Source: Heterobilharzia americana (Eukaryota; Platyhelminthes; Trematoda; Strigeidida; Schistosomatidae). From it: a DNA stretch of 64,000 nucleotides. Under the pieces are notes generated by a model. That model was not told the DNA's origin. It made no database searches and was given only the letters and a program-made list of their open reading frames with translations. Made by a program: the position numbers and the translations under genes. The stretch lies in NCBI GenBank assembly GCA_944470555.2, contig OX104127.1, positions 55,646,140 to 55,710,139 on the forward strand. The letters run 5' to 3'. Every line of letters begins with the position of its first letter. Positions within the stretch are counted from its first letter, which is position 1. Of this stretch, positions 54,649 to 64,000 are shown in pieces.

Positions 54649-56205
54649 CAATGGTCAAGCCATTGCTTCCACTATGAACGTACTCAGATCTCCAAATGTA
54701 AGAATCGGTTTTATTAAAGCCCTGCAGTTCCTTTAATGCAGATGGCCTTACGATTGCATACGAGGGTATAAATACTGGCTCCCCTCCGCAAAACGAACTT
54801 AAAGAATACTGTTTATCTCTGAAAGCCACTACGGTACACCCCCCTCCCCAAAAAGCGACTCAATAACCCTATAATGCAAGGACTATGTAGCTGATTTCAC
54901 ACATATACATGAAAATGTACATAAAGTCCGAATAAATCAAAAAAGGATAGGGACTCCTCTCTTCTCCTAATTTGATGGCGTAGTAATCTATGTTTTCACA
55001 TCTGTTCGTGCTTCTTCTTTCTTTCCCTATTTGCGGAAACAGCTGCAAGTCGACATTTGATGTTCAAATCCAGTCTGAACATGATTAATTTATGGGAATA
55101 ACACCTGCTCACTGATGCCAATAATTATTGGGCTGCTCCCACTCTTTCGCAAATTCTGGACCATCTTCAAGACTAACCCACCTACTGGTCATGATTTTTC
55201 TTGCAACGAGCCGTCTGACCATTCCCAACAGTATTAGTAGCAGAGTCACTCTGAACAGATGATTAAACCAGAGACCAACTTGCATATTGGCTCAGGGCGT
55301 CACTTACCCGCAGTGGCTCCACACTAGACATTTTCTAGTACTCTGTACCAAAAGAACTTTTCACATGGAACTTACTACGCATCAAATACACTTCTCGAAT
55401 GATGCCGCTTACGCTAATACAAAAGATACCCGAAGTCCATGGACTATTGACTGTTTCAACATCTATTTTCATCCAATACAACAAGCATTCCCAGCAGAAT
55501 TAATCTATGTTACGTTTGAAAGTAACATGGTGTCCTGGATATGTATTGATATAGCCATACACGTTGGTTATATAACTGTGGATACTTTATTGATACTCCA
55601 GATTGTATAAATGGGTCCTTTGTGGTTAGCAAACCAAAAACTGAAGACCATTCTAAGTAATAAACTGTTATATTACTAATCAGCAAACTATGCGGAAGGA
55701 CTAACAACGTCGATTGGTTACACCGCAAACATTGAACACTGCGCGCTTTTGATACTGATAATGGAACCTATCTATGTGATGGGAGATGGGAATCCATAAC
55801 CATCTCATGAAATTTCAGTAAATTTCAATAAGATTATGCACGCTAATGACTTGATATGTAAATTATTTAATACTAGATACTTTCAAAAGTTATGAATTTG
55901 ACGGTGTTCGTTAACTGGTATACCTCACGTTAAACCTGTTGAATGAAGGCAATATTTACTATTATCAAAACTTTAACACTGTATGCACGCTGTAAAGTAA
56001 TATTTCCTCGTTCATTTCATGACTAGCAGGACCTTCGGCAGTTTTTAATTGGGTTTAATGACATTCCGTCAGTACCACTCAGGGCTCAAGTCTTGTAGAT
56101 AGTTTGAGATGTATCAACGTGATGAAGCCTGTAAACTGGCTTCTCTCATGTTAAAATCTTTTTTTAACGCGAGAATAAAACATTTGTTTATTTATTCATC
56201 TATTG
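54649..56205 (+). other. 3' region of the second CR1-like copy
   Basis: From about 55540 it matches 47740-48388, and it ends AATAAAACATTTG and a TTTATTTA-type tail. The first part shows no match that I can see. Confidence 0.65.
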
Positions 56206-56584
56206 TTTATCCAGATTTCCGCTGCACTTGTGACAGACCAGAAATAAGAGACTAGCTATTGTGCGTGGAGTTACGTGTGTGGTATTATTCTGGGCACTGA
56301 TAGGGAGGTGATTTGATTGCAAACCTGTTCAAGAAGCAGGAAATCGGGAGCAAGCCAGCTGAATACTTCTAACATCAGCTTTCAATATTACGTACGAAGT
56401 AGGATCATCAGTAAGTTGATACTTTTTGATCAAGTCAATGCTTCGGACTTCCTCGTTAGGCTGATACTGAAAAGAGAACAGATGGGAAAGCACGAGACGA
56501 GGCCGGACAATGGAACTACATGCAGAACAAACTGGGGGAGAGAAGTTTTTGTCTTTTTAGAGCCATTCAAACTATATATGAACT
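56206..56584. other. spacer between CR1-like copies
   Basis: Nothing recognised. A 94-codon open frame at 56317-56601 has no motif. Confidence 0.3.
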
Positions 56585-57680
56585 TTAATTTATGCCCGTA
56601 AGAATAGCTCTTCTTTTTTTTCTTACATGAAGTTCATGTGAGTTATTAGATAGGCAACCTCTGTCGGTAAACTTGAGGAGAATACTGACCATGTGTTTGT
56701 ACCGCACAGTCCAACCGGATGGGCTAGTAATCAGGCACCCTTTGCGAGTCCATTGAAGTAAAAGGTACTTGAGATTTATGATAGCCTTACTCCATACGTC
56801 TAGAGGTCCTAGTATGTTTTCATTAGCCCAGAACTTATAGGTGGTGCCTAGGTAAGTGACAGATTCATCTTCTGTTAGGAGCTTATTAAGTGAAGAACAA
56901 AAGATAGACAATGAGCATGCAGCACGTATTTACTCAGGAGGTCTATTCCAGATGTGACAGAACTTATTAAGGAAGAAGCCTTACAACACTCACTTGAGGT
57001 TAATAGATTGTGATTACGTGAATAGGGAGTAGGTGTTACAACCATTTTAACTTCCGGGCCACACGGGTGCATTTGCTTGCGAAGTAATTTGTGGTAAAAT
57101 ATGAAATTCATTTTGAGTCGCCTCTTCCGGAGGGGTTCCAGTCCTAGCATGTTACATCTGGAGATGTAGTCTGGGATGCAGTCAGCTCCTGGTGTTCTTT
57201 ATGTAAAGTGGCGCTTTACTCCTTCAATTTTCGCTTTGTCGCTTCTACGAGGGCCACTCAGGATAAACAGGCAGCATTCTAAAATTGGACGAATGCTCAC
57301 TGTGTAGAGTAGGATTTTTGATTTAGTGCTATAAAAGTTACGAACGATGCATCCAAGGAGTCTACGTAACTTAGATGTGATACAAGCCGTCTGTTCGGAG
57401 AATGCTAGGTCACCAGAATATCTGAGACCAAGATCTAGCACTGAAGAACGTCTAAGTAGCTTTCGTCCACATACTTCGAGAGACACATCCAGGTCATCGC
57501 TGCCCGTGCCAAGCCAACTGCATTAAACTCGAGGTAGGAGCCGTCATTCCATTCAGCAACTCCACCCAATTCTTGTTGGGCAGTGGACAGCGCATTGCTT
57601 AGTTCATGGGTGTGATTTGAGTATGCAGCCCAAAAGTCACCAGCGTATAGGAATGTTTCTCCGCAGTAAGGCATCTGCAC
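56585..57680 (-). pseudogene. CR1-like LINE, C-terminal reverse transcriptase fragment
   Basis: The minus strand reads LYAGDFWAAY (a remnant of the catalytic LYADD), then DLGLRYSGDLAFSEQ, LLYTVSIRPILECCLFILSG and LGLEPLRKRRLKMNFIFYHK. These match DLGITYSRSLTFTE and VHPVLEYCTVI in the copy at 45140-46612. A 108-codon open frame at 56585-56911 follows in the same direction; it has a VTYLGT-like stretch but otherwise no match to the other copies. Confidence 0.82.
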
Positions 57681-58049
57681 ACACTATTGATATAAGTTAT
57701 GAACGACAAAGGCCCATGGACACTACCCTGTATTGCTCCACTAGCTATGAGTCTAGGTTTGGACCACATGGAATTTGCTTTGACGATTTGATAACGGTCA
57801 TCAAGAAGTGATTATGGCCGATGAAGCAAAGGGTCACGAATGCCTATCGATCGTTGCTTATCAAATAATGATACTAATAATAATATATTTCATACGACAG
57901 AAGTAACATGAACTGACTGTTATGCACAATATTAAGCTACGCAATGGACACCATTCTTTCCGGTACATAAAAGATGCTTCCAGAGTAAGAAAGTTAACGA
58001 TTTGCAGACAGTAAAGAATGAAACAGATAAACACCAGCATTACTGTTCA

Positions 58050-58640
58050 TCATACTGGAGCAAGCTCAGTTCGAAAGCAGGAAATATTCGGCTATTGTTT
58101 GAATCCTACAATATTCTTGAAGGTTGGGGGGTAGTACAGCTGTGGCCTTGAGCTTTGTGCGTTCGTCATAAGGCCTAGATGGCATAGTGCACACTGGCAA
58201 ATTAGACTACTAGGATTCCGTACGGATGGAGGACTGGTTGGGTAAACCTGAAAAATGAATAACAAAAGCTAGCAGCAAGCGAAATTTGGAACAGGAGCAC
58301 AGAAATACTACGCAGAAGCACGTCGACCATGATGCATGTGAGTTCATTGTACTGACTGCAAAAGTCACTTGAAGGGGTCTCCAAAACCTACTGTTTGTAG
58401 ATAAGCTTATGGGGAAGAAGGTGAAGGTGCACACAAAAGTAGCGGAAACTAAATTGAAGCCGAAGATATCACTGTGGAATAGAGAGAATGGAAGATTTCG
58501 GACCAGGTATTCACTTATGTGTAGAAAATCTATGTGCAGAAGTTTAATGAAGTTATAAACCTTTAAATAGAACTCACGCTTTTCGCTTTAATGGTAACCA
58601 CACTTTATATTGTCATGAGGGAGGGATGATCTTGGTGTTG
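58050..58640 (-). pseudogene. CR1-like LINE 3' region, inverted copy
   Basis: Inverted match of 46960-47600, including the FVLLF and LCY..FRF peptide-like stretch and the GTTGCCTGTTGAGT block. It lies between RT fragments of the same strand, so the minus-strand debris at 56.6-61.1 kb probably comes from at least two insertions. Confidence 0.7.
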
Positions 58641-58724
58641 CCTGTTGAGTGTTACCATATCAGGACTATAGAGACAATATGGTGGTGCATAGTGAGCTGA
58701 GCTAGCAGAACTGGAGGACGTTTT

Positions 58725-59180
58725 TTGGTAACCTCATTCTTCTTACCATTATTTTGTCGTCATAAGTACAAGAGTCGTAGGTTTCATAAAGATACCGCCA
58801 TAGAGGTAAGAGTGGTTCAAGCTTATCTTCCTACCGTCATGCCTCTTGGGCAGTTATCACCATCTTCGTATATTTTTGCGTTATTTTTTAATATTTTTGT
58901 ACCAAGCTCAATAGAGTTGATGGTTACGACTATATTTCCAGCTCACTGTCAGCTGACTAAGACCGTGCATACATTGTTGACCCAATCGCCCCTTGGTACA
59001 TACCACACGTCAGGCAGCACTTATGACCATTATACCTCTACTCATGCAATAGTTGAGCTCGGTCTATCACACGAAACCGACTTGTACTACTGTACAACAC
59101 AAAAACCCCTAGCTTACTACACAGAAAAAAGGGGACGGTGGGTGGAGTGTTTAGTTGTAGGAGGGGTTAAGAGTGGCTGA
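58725..59180 (+). CDS. unrecognised open frame of 151 codons
   Basis: A plus-strand frame with an N-terminal hydrophobic stretch and a later FALFFNIFVP segment. No family recognised. It lies between two minus-strand CR1-like pieces and matches nothing else in the window, so it may be chance or an unrelated insert. Confidence 0.2.
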   Translation: MVTSFFLPLFCRHKYKSRRFHKDTAIEVRVVQAYLPTVMPLGQLSPSSYIFALFFNIFVPSSIELMVTTIFPAHCQLTKTVHTLLTQSPLGTYHTSGSTYDHYTSTHAIVELGLSHETDLYYCTTQKPLAYYTEKRGRWVECLVVGGVKSG

Positions 59181-59227
59181 ACTATTGCAGCATTGAGATT
59201 AGGAGCAGTAACTAGCATCAAAAACAA

Positions 59228-61060
59228 CTACCGCCAATTTGCGTAGAATATTATGTGAGTCGAGAAGAATAGTATGCCGTGTGGCACCTTGTAAAATGCC
59301 TTTGACGTATCGAAGCAAAGGACAATGATGATTTTACATGCCTCGCGGCCACTAGCGATAAGGTTGAAGAAATTGAAATGGCAAGCAACGCAAGATCTGC
59401 TCTCATTAAAACCGTGCTGAGACTTTGTGATGAGGCTTTCTCTAAGTGGGTAGTCAGACGTGCTGCCCTTAATCAATTTTTCCATAATTCGGAAGACAAC
59501 TGGAGTTACCTTGATAGGTTCGTAGGTACCAGCATTTGCTTTGTCGTCGGACTTGTAGCGAGGAACTATGAAGCCAGTTTTCCACTCTCTGAGACACCCC
59601 TCACTTTCCGCTGACACTGTGAATATCTTTACCAAGAACAGCGTCATATCGTCACCACTGTTTCTTTGACTGTTGAGTTTGGGCCATCTTTCCGCCTACC
59701 CGTCGATAGTCTCAGGCTTTTGATAGCCTCTGTGATACTTTTGGCAGTGAACTTCACTTTAGTACATGAACTGGTAGTACTTTGAGTGGAACTAGTGGGG
59801 TTAAACGTATTATGGTTGAAATTTGCGAATGATTTGCCAAACAGTTCACTGATCCTGAGATCTTTGTGTGCCATTCCATTATACAGCAAATAGGCTACAT
59901 TCCTCGATGGATGCAAACGTTTACTCAAAAGAGATGTTAACTTGCGCATTCTAGAACCACTTTTGAGAGCATCGATCTCTTCATTTGCTTCGTGTTTAGC
60001 GCGTAGTGTCTTAATGGGTTCGTAAATCTCATAAATTGAGTGGAGTGAAGTGAAGTCTTTGGACGTGTGGTATTGTGATGATAATCTCCTAAGCTAACTG
60101 CGGAATATTATAGGGATATGCGGGTCTGGCTGCTTACAAACCTTAACTATTTTCACAGGAGCAACAGTATCTAGGCATAGCCTTATATTTCCGTAGAAGA
60201 GTGAGGGTACCTGTTGGTGGGGCTGCGGTAAAGTAGTCATCCCATGGAGAGCACCTGAGGGGCTCGATGAGTGCTTCCCACTCTATATTGTTGTAGTTCG
60301 ACGCCGCGTATGATTTGAAGGTTGCTTGTTTTTCTCATTGGGAGGAAGAACTGGTAAGTGGCAGAATACCACCCTATGGTGACTGTTAGAGAATTCACTG
60401 CTGACATGGGTAGAGACAGGGATGATGTCACAGCAGGAGACCAGGTCCAGCACACTATCTCCACACGTGGGTTGCTGGACGTACTGCTTTCAGCCATAGA
60501 TGTCTATGACAGCAAGTACTTCATCAAATCATTGTGGGCCGCGACCGGCCTCCCAGTCAACTTCAGGCGAGTTAAAGTCACCTGCAATCAGTTCACGGTC
60601 AAGCGTCAGGGATCCAGAGAGGACGAATGATTTAGCCATCAGTTTATCATTTCCTTTTGCTGAACATGGTGCTCTGGGCACACGGCCCATGAGGATTTTG
60701 TAGTTAGTACCGTTTATAATGATCCAAAGTGCGTTTGTCAAACCACTGAAGATATCATCAATCTTATTTGAGGTAAAAAGGCTACACACGTAGATCAAAT
60801 GGCCTCCACCTAGCTTGTGATCACGATTAATGTGATGCAGAGTATAACCACCTATGTACAGGTCCATGTCCGGGATTGAGTCAGTACACCATGGTTCAGT
60901 AACTGGTAACGCCGTGGGTGTGGTTGGTAAAGCTACTATTCTTAGGTCAGGTAGTTTCTTAAGTAACTAGCGTACACCGATAAGTAGAATCTTAAAAGGG
61001 CTACTGTTGTTTGTAATGTAACTTGCCGTGTCTCCGGAGCCTCGGTGAGCAAAAGAATTT
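59228..61060 (-). pseudogene. CR1-like LINE, endonuclease and RT N-terminal part
   Basis: The minus strand gives SLLKKLPDLR, then HKLGGGHLIYVC and LIAGDFNSPEVDWEAG (endonuclease blocks). After a broken linker (KSITEAIKSLRLSTGRRKDG) come the RT start (WKTGFIVPRYKSDD, VVFRIMEKLIKG), SQHGFNESRSC and a motif A FDTSKAFYKVPH that keeps its Asp. Several shifts are visible. It breaks off at about 59228, before the catalytic YADD. Confidence 0.85.
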
Positions 61061-64000
61061 CCGATATTCAGTTAGCTAGGCTGTGTATTACCTGTGTTTT
61101 GGACGTGACAAGACTCAAAGTTCACAGCTAAATTAGCTGCAAGGCGATCCAGAGGAATGAAGCCAGTACCTACAGAGCTGACGTGAACAAAGTGGAATCT
61201 CTCCTAATATACATTGGAGTTTCAAGTTACTCCACACACCATTAAAACTTTTACTTCACAACCAAGTACATACTCTGACCGTTCCTATGTGATGTGGACT
61301 GAACCACAGTGTTTTCGCTACCACGAGTTCGATGATCATTTGACAAGGTTTAACACATGTCACTGATGAGTTATTGTACAATGAAAACTGTTCAAAGTGG
61401 AAAGTTGCCTTTCCGGGAAAAAATTACCAGAGTTGCCGAGGGGTCAAAAACCTTCGAAGCTGAATGAAAAGTAGCTTGTTTTGGCCTTCCGATCGATATT
61501 TTTAATCCCCGATCCCGTGTCTAGTGGTCTCTGGTTGATAACCGTATTGTCACATGAACAATCTCAGTGGGCACGCATCGTTACGCTTACGCTAATCCCC
61601 TGGTACAGTCTAGCGAACGGTTTTTCTGATGTGTCTGGTTGACCTTATGATGCCGTCCTCTTTATGCATTTCAAGTAGCCATTCAAAGTTTGACGTCGTC
61701 CATAAACATGAAGGAGAATGACATGCTTCCGAAAAGCATTTTTTACTTCATTCCATTTGGAAACAGTTGTATGAATAGAAACAACAATAAAATTTAGGCT
61801 ACGTGGGTCGCTTAATCCCATCAAGTTTACTGCATTACTGTTATGTGATCACGGTAACTTTCGACCCAACTTGTCACTAAAAACTCAAACGAACATTTGT
61901 GTTGCTTATACACTGCATCTGACGGCTGGTTCTTTCGGTAGTCTGTCTGTTGCTGGTATGTAACCTCCCAGAAGTACAAGCTAATAGCTGTGATCTCAGT
62001 GTACCTTACCTCTTTCTCGAGGCGTAAATTTAGGTTTTACCGGTGGGTACTTGTGAAATCACATGATAGTAGTGGTGAGCTTATGCTGAGGATCACTTTA
62101 ACCTTGCACTTCATGTAAGAAATCTTCATGTCCCTGGATGACGCAGTATATTACAGTCTAACTGAAACGGGCACTTACTTATCCCGAAACATTCGCATGG
62201 TCACTACGTACCATCAATAACTTGGCTAACATATGTGGTAAGATGCAAACAGCTCAACTTTTTAAGATTCAGAACGTGATGAAGACCAATGTAAGCATTC
62301 GAGTAATAGGCAGCAGCGAGTCATGAGTTTTCATTTTAGTTTTGAGACACAGAAAGCCATTGCTGGATACATACAGTGACATAGGTTTGCCGCTGTCCTA
62401 GCAGAGACCCTCTTTGACTCACAACTTGGCCGCCAGATGGGGAGTCACATCATGTAATTTCACCAGAAAGGGGGTGATCAAAAGCGGACAAAAAAATGCC
62501 TCCACATATGCCCAGATATACTGCTTGAAAGTTGAAGGCGGGTCTTGCTAATGCCTCACTTGGTTCGGAGGAAATTCCAACTTTTAGTTCGCTTATTCCC
62601 ACCAGATTGTTCAGTGATGCTGCGTGTTGCTCCCTAATGTATTATTTTTAACTCATCATCACGAATGAATTATTCCTGTAACTCGAATTCCAGATCCCTT
62701 TCATATACAATGATCTTAAATTTTGGGGAGGCAGAAATGTGCCTCACTCCCAACAGGTTCAGGACACGCTAGCTGTCGAGGGCCTTTTCTGAAAAGCTTT
62801 TAATCGTTGACTTGTTACATAGATTCATGGGCTACAAAAGCTGCTTGTCCAAGTCATTTGGCTCTCATAAGGAGGGTTTTCATCTCTCCATAGACAGTGA
62901 GTAGTTTAATTACTAAAATAAATTATTTTTGAAGACAAAAGATATTTTTTCCACCTGAAGGGTGTCTTTTGACAAAGCAACTGTAAAGTTCAATGAAGAA
63001 AAGATAGCTATTTCTAGAATTGGGAGTTCGTCCTTTTTTGTTTGTTTGCATCGATAGTTGAAGTTCAGCCTTGAAATAAATTGTTTTCCTATGAAATATT
63101 CCGCAATGATCTTATTATCGTGTCATCTTCACAATGGCCTCTGAAGCGTCCCAAGGACGTTACTTCGAGTAATTTCAGTTACGATTTCTTAATATTTGTA
63201 AAGTGTTTTGAAAAAGGTCACTCCAGATGGCAAGGTAAACTCAAAATGAACTAAATACTAAAAGCTTAGTTGTCACTATTTCTGGATCGAAGAACATTTA
63301 TCGACCATTTCGACCATGTGGATCCCATTGGTAAGATTTTTTCATTTATGTTAAATGAGCGAGAAGGAAACTAACTGCTTAATGGTTTGTCATACATTCA
63401 AAACAGTCTTATGAAAATCCAGTGAGTATATTTAACTTATTCTAAAAACTACTATGATCACGACCTGAAGGACAGCGATTTAAATTAACTGGTTGCGCGA
63501 GTATCAGAGCCACATAATCATATTAAGAGAAACTTGAGTCACAAAGTGAAGTGATGACATTTGATGTTTGTTTTTTATGAAAACATCAAAAATCCAAATC
63601 CAAATCTTGAAATGTTATTACCTAAGAAAGTCACTTTGAATTTTTTGGATGGCTTTTGCAGAACAACTTGCTAGCTCAGTATGTGATCGTATAACTGTTG
63701 ATTACCCTATTGTATTATGCTTATTTTACTACTCAATTTTCACCATTCTTAAAATAATACACCTACTACACTTGCAGGATATTTATCCGACATACGCATT
63801 AAACTCGATTGCGATTAAAGCTCACGTTCTTCAAAAATGTTTTATCGCCAAGAGGCCTACAAACCAAGTGTCACGCGACGTCATTTCCCTAAGATAGGAA
63901 GATACCTTTTATTTGATTTTTATGGTGTCTTATGTAACTTACTCACTTTTGCCTTAAAGCTACAACAGAAGTCTTAAGCAGTAAAGAACTATGGGCATTC
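61061..64000. other. unrecognised region to window end
   Basis: No repeat family shared with the rest of the window and no frame with a motif. A minus-strand stretch near 61620-61700 might continue the LINE upstream, but this is not supported by any clear block. An 82-codon plus-strand frame at 63649-63897 has a hydrophobic centre only. Confidence 0.35.

Noticed and set aside
63649..63897. Small membrane protein gene
   Set aside because: Only a hydrophobic stretch is seen. There is no motif, splice context or second copy to support it.

Overview
The window looks like repeat-rich nuclear DNA of a trematode flatworm, most likely a Schistosoma-type blood fluke. The reasons are the combination of tRNA-derived SINEs carrying hammerhead-ribozyme motifs (the Smα type known from schistosomes), RTE- and CR1-like LINEs, Penelope-like elements with GIY-YIG domains, Ty3/gypsy remains and a complete BEL/Pao retrotransposon, all in AT-rich DNA with one intron-containing gene. 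Species cannot be fixed from the sequence alone. No bacterial gene, operon, rRNA or CRISPR array is visible.

Layout. 1-5.2 kb holds LINE and SINE debris, including a Penelope-like fragment split by an RTE-type LINE (family A) with 15-bp target-site duplications. 5.2-8.4 kb carries RTE family B copies, two of them forming a near-identical inverted repeat. 9.1-12.9 kb holds a gypsy integrase relic, a Penelope-like element with a long open RT/GIY-YIG frame, and hammerhead SINEs. 13.8-18.4 kb is a mosaic of family B and A LINE pieces and SINEs. 18.5-23.0 kb contains the only likely host gene, on the minus strand: a secreted or membrane protein with a thrombospondin type-1-like region and two transmembrane segments, its introns filled with repeats. 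23.6-29 kb holds another family B tail and a decayed Ty3/gypsy pol with one LTR start. 29-33 kb is mostly unrecognised, with a CR1-like endonuclease relic and a tRNA-like SINE.

33.1-42.3 kb is a decayed minus-strand CR1-like LINE interrupted by a full-length BEL/Pao element (34469-41312): two 749-bp LTRs that I read as identical, a 5-bp target duplication and one unbroken gag-pol frame. This is the youngest element in the window. 45.1-48.4 kb is a CR1-like RT gene with three stops in a single frame and a long 3' tail. It is followed by an old truncated BEL LTR and a 5'-truncated RTE family A copy with an open RT frame and 12-bp target duplications. 52.7-56.2 kb is a second CR1-like RT copy (frameshifted), and 56.6-61.1 kb is minus-strand CR1-like debris. 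61.1-64 kb shows nothing recognisable.

The elements do not form a pathway. They record successive insertions whose order can be read from the nesting. The least-explained material is the set of variant hammerhead motifs in the SINEs, one of them lying in sense orientation in an intron of the thrombospondin-domain gene, and a short reading frame inside the BEL LTR that is kept in a diverged copy.
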